A program made the position numbers and the translations under genes. Positions 1-6,919 of a stretch of DNA of 12,407 bases are shown here, in pieces. The DNA is from JBDKVA01 sp039679375 (GTDB lineage Bacteria; Bacillota; Clostridia; Acetivibrionales; DTU013). The notes under the pieces are model-generated. The model ran no database searches. It worked only from the letters and a program-made list of their open reading frames with translations, and was not told where the DNA came from. Numbering within the stretch: the first letter of the stretch is position 1; every line of letters begins with the position of its first letter. The stretch spans positions 1 through 12,407 of the forward strand of contig JBDKVA010000113.1 of assembly GCA_039679375.1 (NCBI GenBank), in the 5' to 3' direction.

Positions 1-371
1 GCTGTGGTTGACTTGCCCTTGGTTCCGGTAATTCCGACCAGCTTTAGCCTGTCGGCGGGATTGTTGTAAAAAATGGATGCCACCAGCGAAAGTGACTTTT
101 TTACATCATTCACCAAAATACACGGAATCTTTTTATTATAATCCGTCTCACTGATATAGGCAATTATGCCTTTATCGATGGCCGCATCCAGATAGGATTC
201 CTTGAAGTTGGCTCCCTTACAGACAAACAGCGTGTTCTGCGCGACTTTGTTTGAGTCGTATGCCACGTTTCGAATTAATTTAATTCCGGTTTCACGCGTA
301 CAATTATGATGCAGCAGCAGGTTATTTTCCTGCAGCTTCTGCATGTATTCCTCCAAAGCGTATCTTTCCAT
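1..371 (-). CDS. murE: MurE-type UDP-MurNAc-tripeptide synthetase, N-terminal part (cut by window edge)
   Basis: This is the first ~123 residues of a cytoplasmic Mur ligase, which adds the third amino acid to UDP-MurNAc-L-Ala-D-Glu using ATP. The N-terminal domain has the MurE pattern of a DSxKV stretch (residues 39-43) followed by LFVCKGANFKESY (48-60). The ATP-binding loop GITGTKGKST is at 113-122, right at the edge, so the central and C-terminal domains that decide the amino acid are not visible. The ATG at 371 is preceded by GAGGA seven bases upstream. It lies 59 bp downstream of the CapA-VanX gene on the same strand and is probably co-transcribed with it. From memory, the CKGAxFKxxYL region resembles the L-lysine-adding MurE of streptococci more than Bacillus or E. 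coli meso-DAP enzymes; this needs an alignment. Alternatives are a second MurE paralogue or another Mur-ligase family member. The family is secure; the substrate is not. Confidence 0.88.
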   Translation of the reverse strand, partial: MERYALEEYMQKLQENNLLLHHNCTRETGIKLIRNVAYDSNKVAQNTLFVCKGANFKESYLDAAIDKGIIAYISETDYNKKIPCILVNDVKKSLSLVASIFYNNPADRLKLVGITGTKGKSTT

Positions 372-430
372 TTTTATCCTCGCATCTTTGCAAACTTTGT
401 CCTGCTATTTGCCGTATGTAAACGAACCCT

Positions 431-2191
431 CTATTTTCCCGGATATTCCTGCAGCAGTCCATAACTCTTGTATTCGGTGTCGTCAAAATGCCACCATTCA
501 TTCTGCAGCGGTTTGAAGCCGCTGCTTTTCATGGCATTCTCAAGTATCAGCGCGTTCTTCTTCTGCTCTTCGGTGCATTTTGTATATTCACGTAGCGCCA
601 GGACCGACCCATCATCAAAGTCGCTGGGCATGTCAACTTTCTTGCCGTCCAGAGTAACAAGCGTGCAGTCTACCGCGGCGCCTCTTGTATGGTTTGACGG
701 GCCCTTCTCAGGATCCAGGAAAACAGCCTTGACGGGTGCGTTATCATACAGATACTGCTGGTATTTCTGGGCCCTGTAGCCGTCCCACACCTTGATCATG
801 TAACCCTGCTTAAGCAGAATTTCATTTGCCTTTGCCAGCTTGTCAGCCGTACCCTTCCTCAAATAGCATACATTGGACTCATACACGGGTTTACCGACAA
901 TATTGTTTGATCCGGCGTATCTCAGCTCTATCAATATGTTATCTATATATTTGTCCACCATCACCATATCGGAATTCAGAAGCTCTGACGGATCATTTTC
1001 CGGCTTGGTGAGATTCAGCTTGTTGTACACGCTGCTTATCTGCGGTTCTGCGGCAATAGCGGGCTGATAGTTATTAAAGCCGCTCCGGGAAGAAACTGAA
1101 CACGGTATGATGACTGGCTCCGCAACCGGCTGCAGCACATTTTCCGAATCAAAGATAAAGGTCTGCTGATAGATCGCCGTGTCATAGTCATCAGGCTTCT
1201 TTCTGCCTCCGAAGCAGAAATTACCAAGGCTGTAAATTATGTACTTGCCATCGTATTTTTCGACCGGCTGCAGCACGTGGGGGTGGTTTCCGATCACAAG
1301 GTCCGCCCCGGAATCGATCGCCAGATGGGCCAATTCCTTCTGGAGGTCGTTTTGCTTGTACTGGTATTCCTTCCCCCAATGGAAGTTGGCAATGACCAGA
1401 TCGCACTCCCGCCTCAGCTTTGCCGTCATTTCAGCGACTTCCTTCTTGAAAACGGCCATGTCCAGCCCCTGCTCCACATTTCCAAGCTGATTGAAGCCTG
1501 CCATGCCGATTTTGATGCCCTTTACCTCCTTGTAGAGGACATCGGAGTAGCCGAAATAATCGATATCCGCGTCCTGCAACGCTTTACGGGTAGCATCATA
1601 GCCCTTCTGCCCATAGTCATAGGTGTGGTTGTTGGCCAGATTTGCCACTTCAACGCTGCCGGCCTTCAATATGTTTGCAAATTCCGGTCTGCCGTTGAAC
1701 CAGTAATTGTTGCCGTAGTCGTATTTCTCCGCTTTTTCCGTCTCATTGCTCAACGTTGTCTCAAGATTGGCAATGGTAAGGTCATCCTGTGAAAGGATAT
1801 CCGCCACATTTCGAAAGAAGTACGCGTAATCCCCTTTTTTCTGTTCAAAAATATAATCAAATGAATCACCGTAGTTATAGTTCCAATCCTGTCCAAGTGC
1901 GACGTCACCCAATGCACTGATCTGAATGGCCGCCTTTTCTTTGACATAACTGCGGCTGGAGCTATCTTCATGGCCGGCGGCAGAAGTATTGCCGGTCCCC
2001 GGAAGATCGCCGTTTGCCTTATGATCATCGGAGTTATCCGAAGCAGCCGTTTTTTCAGCTACCATATTGCCGGTTCCATATTGTTCCATTTCAGATCCGT
2101 TCGAAATCTTTTTATTGGTATATACGGTGAATATGATTGCCGACAGGACCAACACCAAAAAAAGAGACCTGAAAAAAACCTTGAAATTCAT
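431..2191 (-). CDS. Membrane-anchored CapA-type domain fused to VanX-type D-Ala-D-Ala dipeptidase
   Basis: This 586-residue protein has two enzyme domains. Residues 7-25 are one hydrophobic segment with no clear cleavage site, followed by a polar Ser/Asn/Gly-rich linker (to ~85), so both domains should lie outside the membrane. Residues ~90-365 are a CapA/PGA-cap domain of the calcineurin-like metallophosphoesterase fold: GDVALG (95-100), NLET (142-145), NLANNH (184-189), NFHWG (269-273), GNHPH (301-305) and SLGNF (321-325). Residues ~408-580 are a peptidase M15D (VanX/DdpX) domain: WDGYR (469-473), the zinc-ligand motif SxHxxGxxxD (499-508) and EWWH (565-568), with all expected catalytic residues present. 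VanX hydrolyses free D-Ala-D-Ala. The segment between WDGYR and SxH is about 20 residues shorter than in enterococcal VanX. The start is supported by GGGAGG eight bases upstream of the ATG. MurE follows downstream. The role of the CapA domain is unknown here; no capsule genes are visible. Confidence 0.9.
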   Translation of the reverse strand: MNFKVFFRSLFLVLVLSAIIFTVYTNKKISNGSEMEQYGTGNMVAEKTAASDNSDDHKANGDLPGTGNTSAAGHEDSSSRSYVKEKAAIQISALGDVALGQDWNYNYGDSFDYIFEQKKGDYAYFFRNVADILSQDDLTIANLETTLSNETEKAEKYDYGNNYWFNGRPEFANILKAGSVEVANLANNHTYDYGQKGYDATRKALQDADIDYFGYSDVLYKEVKGIKIGMAGFNQLGNVEQGLDMAVFKKEVAEMTAKLRRECDLVIANFHWGKEYQYKQNDLQKELAHLAIDSGADLVIGNHPHVLQPVEKYDGKYIIYSLGNFCFGGRKKPDDYDTAIYQQTFIFDSENVLQPVAEPVIIPCSVSSRSGFNNYQPAIAAEPQISSVYNKLNLTKPENDPSELLNSDMVMVDKYIDNILIELRYAGSNNIVGKPVYESNVCYLRKGTADKLAKANEILLKQGYMIKVWDGYRAQKYQQYLYDNAPVKAVFLDPEKGPSNHTRGAAVDCTLVTLDGKKVDMPSDFDDGSVLALREYTKCTEEQKKNALILENAMKSSGFKPLQNEWWHFDDTEYKSYGLLQEYPGK

Positions 2192-2265
2192 TCAATAAAC
2201 CTCCCGTAAAACCCGCTGTAAAACAGCATAACAATTGGCCAAGCTATGTACCGCAATGCTATTTT

Positions 2266-2295
2266 ATTATATTGCGCCGTATTTATCAATGCCAA
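2266..2295 (-). promoter_or_regulatory. Sigma-A-type promoter for the CapA-VanX/murE operon
   Basis: Read on the minus strand, TTGGCA (2295-2290, five of six matches to the -35 consensus) is followed after 18 bp by a perfect TATAAT (2271-2266). Transcription would start near 2258, giving a leader of about 67 nt before the ATG at 2191, with GGGAGG at 2205-2200 as the ribosome binding site. This is the best-scoring site by eye upstream of the gene; the start has not been measured. Confidence 0.6.
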
Positions 2296-2444
2296 GCTTG
2301 CGCGCGGCCATTATTTGTGCAAATTATCAGGTAACTTCACTCATCATTCTTACCATGTATTTTGACTTTGATTCAGGCGAATTAGTTCATCCGCAGGCAT
2401 TTTGGCGATAGATTTTCATTTTGGTAACAGGTCTCCTTTTGGCA

Positions 2445-2473
2445 TTGAAGCAGGGCGGGAAAAATGTTATACT
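2445..2473 (+). promoter_or_regulatory. Extended -10 promoter upstream of the DD-carboxypeptidase gene
   Basis: TTGAAG (2445-2450) and TATACT (2468-2473) are separated by exactly 17 bp, and TG sits one base before the -10 box (2465-2466), which makes it an extended -10 site. The predicted start is near 2480. It points at the gene starting at 2672 and would give a leader of about 190 nt containing the inverted repeat at 2528-2576. A second possible promoter lies nearer the gene: a perfect TATAAT at 2622-2627, but its -35 region (around 2599) matches the consensus poorly. Confidence 0.6.
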
Positions 2474-2527
2474 AACCACATGCACAAATTTCCGCTGGAA
2501 TAGCCTGATTTCGAGAAGGCATATGGC

Positions 2528-2576
2528 CATATACGGTGAACGGCCGATTGAAATTTGTAACCGTTAACCGTATATG
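2528..2576. repeat. Inverted repeat, 16-bp arms with one mismatch, in the carboxypeptidase leader
   Basis: The left arm 2528-2543 (CATATACGGTGAACGG) and right arm 2561-2576 (CCGTTAACCGTATATG) are complementary at 15 of 16 positions, with a 17-base loop. Neither strand has a T-run after it, so it does not look like an intrinsic terminator. The loop bases GAAATTTGT (2550-2558) are complementary to ACAAATTTC at 2484-2492 upstream, which would allow a pseudoknot in the RNA. It could be an RNA element or a DNA operator; I know of no named family that fits. Confidence 0.6.
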
Positions 2577-2638
2577 ATACAAAAAAGGGAATCCATAACG
2601 GATAATATAGCCCTTCCGGGATATAATGTTAACTGTTA
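2558..2638. promoter_or_regulatory. Possible operator: repeated TAACNGTTA palindromes
   Basis: The 9-base palindrome TAACNGTTA occurs perfectly at 2558-2566 and 2630-2638, and with one mismatch (TAACGGATA) at 2596-2604. Start-to-start spacings are 38 and 34 bp. The last two sites flank the TATAAT at 2622-2627, a typical position for a repressor or activator. The first overlaps the right arm of the inverted repeat. No regulator is identified, and short palindromes can recur by chance. Confidence 0.3.
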
Positions 2639-2671
2639 TTCGGATACATACTATATTTTACTGGAGTACTT

Positions 2672-4009
2672 ATGAAGAAGATTCAATTAATGATATGCCT
2701 GCTCATACTGTTTTTGATGTACCCTTCCGAATCCGCTGCGCAGTCCGTCGATATACCCGGTGATATCGCCTATATTCTTATCGATTCGAAAACAGGGCAG
2801 GTGCTTGCCGAACAAAATGCAGACCAGAAGCTCGGCCCGGCAAGTACAACGAAAATCATGACAGCCATCGTCGCATTGGAAAACGGTAAACTGGATCAAA
2901 AGATGGATGTTTCGCAGCAAGCGGTGTATGACATCGGTAAGGGCGGGATGAATATAGGTATTATGGCAGGGGAAGAAGGCTTGACGCTCGAAAATATGCT
3001 CAATGTCCTTTTGATAAAATCCGCTAATGAAACAGCCAATATCATTGCAGAAAATGTAGCGCCTTCACGCAGTGAATTTGTGGAGATGATGAACCGGAAA
3101 GCGGCTGAACTGGGTGCAACGAATACGACTTTTGTCAATCCCTGCGGCAAGGATACGGAAAAGGAAGATGCAGGCCATCTGAGCACACCGCGCGACATGG
3201 CGGTCATGTCCCGTTACGCAATGACGATCCCCAAGTTCAGGGAAATCGTCGCCACGGAATACTATAAAGGCATGCCGGTTACAAACAAGCATGATGACTG
3301 GGGTATTTTGCGCAACACAAACCAGTTCCTCTGGTACGACAATACATACCCTTATACGCTGGACGGGGTTGAGCACAGATATAAGGTCATCGGCATGAAA
3401 ACAGGTTATACCGCCGCCGCCGGAAACAACCTGATCACTGCAGCTGCCGGAGAAGACGGAATGGAGCTCATTTCCGTCGTCATGCATGTGATGCAGCCAA
3501 ATAAAATATATGGATACTCGAAAGAATTGCTTAAATATGGATTTGAGAACTATTCCATGAAGAAAATCTCACAGGCCGGCCAGCTTGCCAAAACCGTGCC
3601 GGTCGAGGATACAACGGATGGAAATGCGCTTCTCGATCTCGTTACCGAATCGGATTTTGAATGCATGCTGTCAGTGGATACGGATCCACAGACTATCCAA
3701 ACAAGGGTAAACACATCCCAGCCGGTAAAGGCGCCTGTCAATAAAGGAGATATTTTTGGAAATATCGAATACAGCTGTAATGGCGTTCTGCTGGGAAAAG
3801 TCAATCTCATCGCGGCAAAGTCCATTGCCGCGGATCCCGCAATAACGGAAGATGCAGCAGTCAACCATACCAGCGCGGAAACATCCTCATTTTCGTACAT
3901 TACTTTTGGTATTTTGCTGACGCTGTCCGGCTTTGTCATACTCAGAATGATTCTGCGCAGAGTTTCCAAAAAGCTACGGAAAAGAAGACTCGAAGCAAAG
4001 GAGCCATAA
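2672..4009 (+). CDS. D-alanyl-D-alanine carboxypeptidase (penicillin-binding protein, peptidase S11)
   Basis: This is a low-molecular-mass penicillin-binding protein that removes the terminal D-Ala from peptidoglycan pentapeptides outside the membrane. Residues 1-24 form a signal peptide. The three active-site motifs are intact: SxxK as S58-T-T-K61, SxN as S117-A-N119, and KTG at 243-245. A PBP5-type C-terminal beta domain follows (roughly 295-385). Unlike the amphipathic-helix anchor of E. coli PBP5, the C-terminus ends in a true hydrophobic segment (about 408-427) and a short Arg/Lys-rich tail, as in other Gram-positive S11 enzymes. The ATG has GGAG five bases upstream. The gene is divergent from CapA-VanX, and its stop is six bases from the stop of the convergent flippase gene. 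Its long leader suggests regulation. DacF- or DacA-like assignment cannot be settled from the sequence, so no gene symbol is given. At 445 residues it has the usual length. Confidence 0.93.
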   Translation: MKKIQLMICLLILFLMYPSESAAQSVDIPGDIAYILIDSKTGQVLAEQNADQKLGPASTTKIMTAIVALENGKLDQKMDVSQQAVYDIGKGGMNIGIMAGEEGLTLENMLNVLLIKSANETANIIAENVAPSRSEFVEMMNRKAAELGATNTTFVNPCGKDTEKEDAGHLSTPRDMAVMSRYAMTIPKFREIVATEYYKGMPVTNKHDDWGILRNTNQFLWYDNTYPYTLDGVEHRYKVIGMKTGYTAAAGNNLITAAAGEDGMELISVVMHVMQPNKIYGYSKELLKYGFENYSMKKISQAGQLAKTVPVEDTTDGNALLDLVTESDFECMLSVDTDPQTIQTRVNTSQPVKAPVNKGDIFGNIEYSCNGVLLGKVNLIAAKSIAADPAITEDAAVNHTSAETSSFSYITFGILLTLSGFVILRMILRRVSKKLRKRRLEAKEP

Positions 4010-4015
4010 GGGCGC

Positions 4016-5716
4016 TCATTCTCTGATCAGATATTTCCTCATGAATGGTATCCTAACCGTATATTCAAAGATCACGCCGCCTTTCGGCAGGTTTTTGATG
4101 TCCTCGGCTGTAATGCCTTTTGCTATGATCATCAGCAAATAGTAAATGACCATGCCTGATACAATAGCAATCGCGGTGCAGATCAGATTTTGCAGGAAAA
4201 AGGATTTGATCAGCCAGCCCGTCATAAACATCATACCTTCATAAGCCAGCAGAACAAACAGCCCCATAATGACCGACACACTGAGCGGCCTGTTGAACAG
4301 GCGTTTTACATCCAGCCGCACACCGGTCAGCTTTTTGATAGAGCGGTAATTCATATAGAACGCAAAAATGTAACAAACCGCGCTTCCGACAATTGCTCCC
4401 TTTATATTGACCGACTTTATCGCAATCAGATTGTAGTTGATGATAAGCTTCAATACCAGGCCAATGACCATGTGGACCATGGGCAGGTATGTTTTGCCGA
4501 TGCCCTGCAGGATCGCCGTCTGGATCGACACCACCGATATGAGTATCATCGTCCATGAGCCTGCCCTCAGCAGATCCCAGCCATTTGGCGTCGTCGGGAA
4601 AAGGATGTATATGATAGGCTTCGCCATCACAGTCATGCCTGCCGCAGCAGGTACGATGATCATGAGAATGGTCTTCATGCTTTTTGAAATCCTCCGTCCA
4701 AGCGGGGCCCTGTCACCTATTTCCGCAGCTGATGAAACGGATGGAAGGATCGTCGTGGCAAGCGCTGTAGCAAGTGTGATCGGTATGAACAGAAGCTTCA
4801 GGTATTTCACGGAGAGTATGCCGTAAAGAGCCATGGCGTCAGTGACACTGAAACCGGCTGCAATCAGCCGCGTTCTCGTAAATTTCAGGTCAATGATGCT
4901 TGCCATATAGATCGCTACGGAGCCTAGCGTGATCGGTACGGCATACTGGAATATTTTCTTTAGTAGATTCCTGGTGGTATATTTGATCTGGTCTTTTATT
5001 ACGGATTGAGATATCTCTTTCAGAATATCCGCCTTTTTTTTCATAAAAGTCCTGCAAAGGTATAAAGCGCTCACCAGCGCGCCAAGCGAAGTTCCTACCG
5101 TGCCGCCGGCCGCCGCGAATTTGACCGCTTCCAGATTGATGAGCGCCGCATCCGTGAATCCATGGCTTAATGCGTAATTCCTGCCATATCGGTACATGAT
5201 CCATGCAAAAAGAATCGTAAAAATGCTGTTGACCGCCTGCTCAAGGATTTGTGAAATCCCGGTCGGGACCATATTGGACCGGCCCTGGAAGTACCCCCTG
5301 AAGATACAGGAAACTGCAGTAAACAGCATGGTGGGAGACAGCGCAAGTATCGTCAGATAAGATTCCGGCCAGTCGGTCATGGCAGAAAACTGTCTTGCAA
5401 ATACCGCAGTAACGATGGTTGTTAAAGTTCCGAGCGAAAATAAAAGGGCGCCGGATACTTTCAGTGTCCGGTATGACACATCATACCGTTCAGAGGCCGC
5501 CTGCTCCGATACCATTTTGGAAATGGCGACCGGAATACCCGCATTGGTGATCATGAACACCAACTGATAGATCTTGTATCCCGCATCATATATACTGTTT
5601 CCTATATCGCCCAGTATGAGGGTCAAAACGGGCACATATAAAATACCCAGCAATTTGTTGATGATACTGGCAGCGCTTAATACGGTAAACCCTTTTGTGT
5701 TGGATTGGCTGTCCAC
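4016..5716 (-). CDS. MurJ/SpoVB/YtgP-type lipid-linked precursor flippase (MOP superfamily)
   Basis: This 566-residue integral membrane protein has about 14 hydrophobic segments and belongs to the polysaccharide-transporter/SpoVB branch of the MOP exporter superfamily, whose characterised members flip lipid-linked cell-wall precursors such as lipid II. The family hallmark FRGYFQGRSNMVPTGISQ lies at 139-156, followed by EQ at 159-160, and a conserved charged loop with EIGDR is at 332-336. The start is a GTG at 5716 with GGGGA a few bases upstream; no in-frame ATG precedes it. It is the last gene of a three-gene operon, 39 bp after the FemX-like gene. That context suggests it exports the precursor modified by its two neighbours. 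No terminator is visible in the six bases before the convergent carboxypeptidase gene. A spore-cortex role (SpoVB proper) is possible but no sporulation genes are nearby; the substrate is inferred. Confidence 0.85.
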   Translation of the reverse strand: MDSQSNTKGFTVLSAASIINKLLGILYVPVLTLILGDIGNSIYDAGYKIYQLVFMITNAGIPVAISKMVSEQAASERYDVSYRTLKVSGALLFSLGTLTTIVTAVFARQFSAMTDWPESYLTILALSPTMLFTAVSCIFRGYFQGRSNMVPTGISQILEQAVNSIFTILFAWIMYRYGRNYALSHGFTDAALINLEAVKFAAAGGTVGTSLGALVSALYLCRTFMKKKADILKEISQSVIKDQIKYTTRNLLKKIFQYAVPITLGSVAIYMASIIDLKFTRTRLIAAGFSVTDAMALYGILSVKYLKLLFIPITLATALATTILPSVSSAAEIGDRAPLGRRISKSMKTILMIIVPAAAGMTVMAKPIIYILFPTTPNGWDLLRAGSWTMILISVVSIQTAILQGIGKTYLPMVHMVIGLVLKLIINYNLIAIKSVNIKGAIVGSAVCYIFAFYMNYRSIKKLTGVRLDVKRLFNRPLSVSVIMGLFVLLAYEGMMFMTGWLIKSFFLQNLICTAIAIVSGMVIYYLLMIIAKGITAEDIKNLPKGGVIFEYTVRIPFMRKYLIRE

Positions 5717-5755
5717 TTCTTCCCCGCTCTTGCTACTGCAGCTTCTGCCGCAGTA

Positions 5756-6865
5756 TTACTTTCTCTTGTATATTTTTCTTCTCAATTCCCTGAATGCAGT
5801 GATACCTTTTTCAGCACATAAATAAACAAACGGATTGAAAACGTAATCCAACATCCCAATGAACTCCGTAAATTTTCCTTTAAATCCTACCTTGAACTTA
5901 TACAGGCCATGCATTGGATTGCTTTCGTCCGTATTTCCCGGAACACCTCTGAAATCATAAATGTCGCAGCCCTCTTCCATAGCCCACTGAATCATATTCC
6001 ACTGCAGCAGGTAATTGGGCATCAGGTTCCTGTGCTCATTCCTGCTGGCCCCGTAAAGATACCAGCATTTATTGCCGTACAGGATCCCAATGGTTCCCGC
6101 AATGGGCTTCCCATCGAAATAAGCCATAAAAACCCTCAGATGGTCAGGCGCGAGGCAATCGAATACCTTCTCATAATACTCCCTGCCCCTTACTACGAAG
6201 TTGTCACGGACGCCAGTCTCCACGATCATCCTGTGGAATTCAGCCACATCATCCCTTGTGCCGACCTTCACCGTAACGCCCTTCCTTTCGGCCAGCCTGA
6301 TATTGTAGCGGACTTTCTGGTGAAAGTCCTGCATGACCTGTTCCTGTGTCTTTCCCCTCAGATCCAGCCTGAATACAAATCTCGGCTGGATCCCTTCGTA
6401 ATTTTTCAAGCCGCGGCTCACCTTAAAACCCAGGCCTTTTACGATTTCTTCAAATTGAGTGTCCTCTATTTCGATATCCGGGTCCATTTTCAATACATAG
6501 CTTTTATATTTTTTCGCCAGCTGCCTGCACTGTTCAAGCAGTCTTCCGAGCGTTTCCCCGTCATGCGGATCGCAGACCGGCCCCCTTGGAGAATACATCA
6601 TGGTATAGGGCAAAACAGGGACCTTTCTGATCAGAATGCTCATGGAACCCTTGATACCGCCATTTTCATCCTTCACCGTCACGATTTCGTTTTTCCAGAA
6701 GGATTTGACCCTTGCCCACTGGGGAGACTGCATGAAATGCCCCTTTGGATTTGATTTCAAAAACGCTTCATATTTTGCTTTTTTATCCTGTTGATCGTTT
6801 ACCGTTCCGGCCGGACCCAGGTTATCCTTTATCATTTCGTCCATTGAATTACTCAATTCTTCCAC
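5756..6865 (-). CDS. FemAB/FemX-family aminoacyltransferase (peptidoglycan bridge formation)
   Basis: This 369-residue cytoplasmic enzyme has the tandem GNAT-like fold of Fem transferases, which move an amino acid from aminoacyl-tRNA onto the peptide side chain of a cell-wall precursor. Visible motifs are YSPRGPV (91-97), the basic stretch KVRYNIR (184-190), YGASRNEHRNLMPNYLLQW (271-289), DFRGVPG (304-310) and GLYKFKVGFKG (320-330) near the C-terminus. It lacks the ~70-residue coiled-coil arm of staphylococcal FemA/FemB, so it resembles the shorter FemX of Weissella. The first in-frame start is GTG at 6865, with a poor ribosome site. A GAGGTGG directly over that codon fits better with TTG at 6856 (codon 4), about five bases downstream. 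It lies 54 bp after the ATP-grasp ligase and 39 bp before the flippase. The amino acid transferred cannot be read from the sequence. Confidence 0.87.
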   Translation of the reverse strand: MEELSNSMDEMIKDNLGPAGTVNDQQDKKAKYEAFLKSNPKGHFMQSPQWARVKSFWKNEIVTVKDENGGIKGSMSILIRKVPVLPYTMMYSPRGPVCDPHDGETLGRLLEQCRQLAKKYKSYVLKMDPDIEIEDTQFEEIVKGLGFKVSRGLKNYEGIQPRFVFRLDLRGKTQEQVMQDFHQKVRYNIRLAERKGVTVKVGTRDDVAEFHRMIVETGVRDNFVVRGREYYEKVFDCLAPDHLRVFMAYFDGKPIAGTIGILYGNKCWYLYGASRNEHRNLMPNYLLQWNMIQWAMEEGCDIYDFRGVPGNTDESNPMHGLYKFKVGFKGKFTEFIGMLDYVFNPFVYLCAEKGITAFRELRRKIYKRK

Positions 6866-6919
6866 CTCATCATTATTCCATCTTTTGTCTAAAAACCGCC
6901 TTGTACCAGCACATGCTAT

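Larger units (their letters stand above)
2192..2671. other. 480-bp divergent intergenic region
   Basis: This gap separates the CapA-VanX gene (leftward) from the DD-carboxypeptidase gene (rightward). It holds one promoter for each direction, a 16-bp-arm inverted repeat and copies of a short TAACNGTTA palindrome, all listed separately. The middle part (about 2296-2444) shows no open frame, RNA gene or repeat that I can recognise. The leader on the carboxypeptidase side is unusually long, roughly 190 nt if the strong promoter is the one used. Confidence 0.7.

Noticed and set aside
1277..1792. 171-codon open frame on the plus strand
   Set aside because: It is antisense to the CapA domain and matches no recognised family.
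2480..2503. Seven-codon frame (ATG at 2480, stop TAG at 2501-2503) at the predicted transcription start
   Set aside because: It would be leaderless and very short, with no codon bias that suggests an attenuator peptide.
2528..2576. Inverted repeat read as an intrinsic terminator
   Set aside because: Neither strand has a T-run after the stem, and the arms are not G+C-rich at the base.
5909..6754. 281-codon open frame on the plus strand
   Set aside because: It lies wholly antisense to the FemX-like gene, whose conserved motifs are clear, and I saw no family motif in it.
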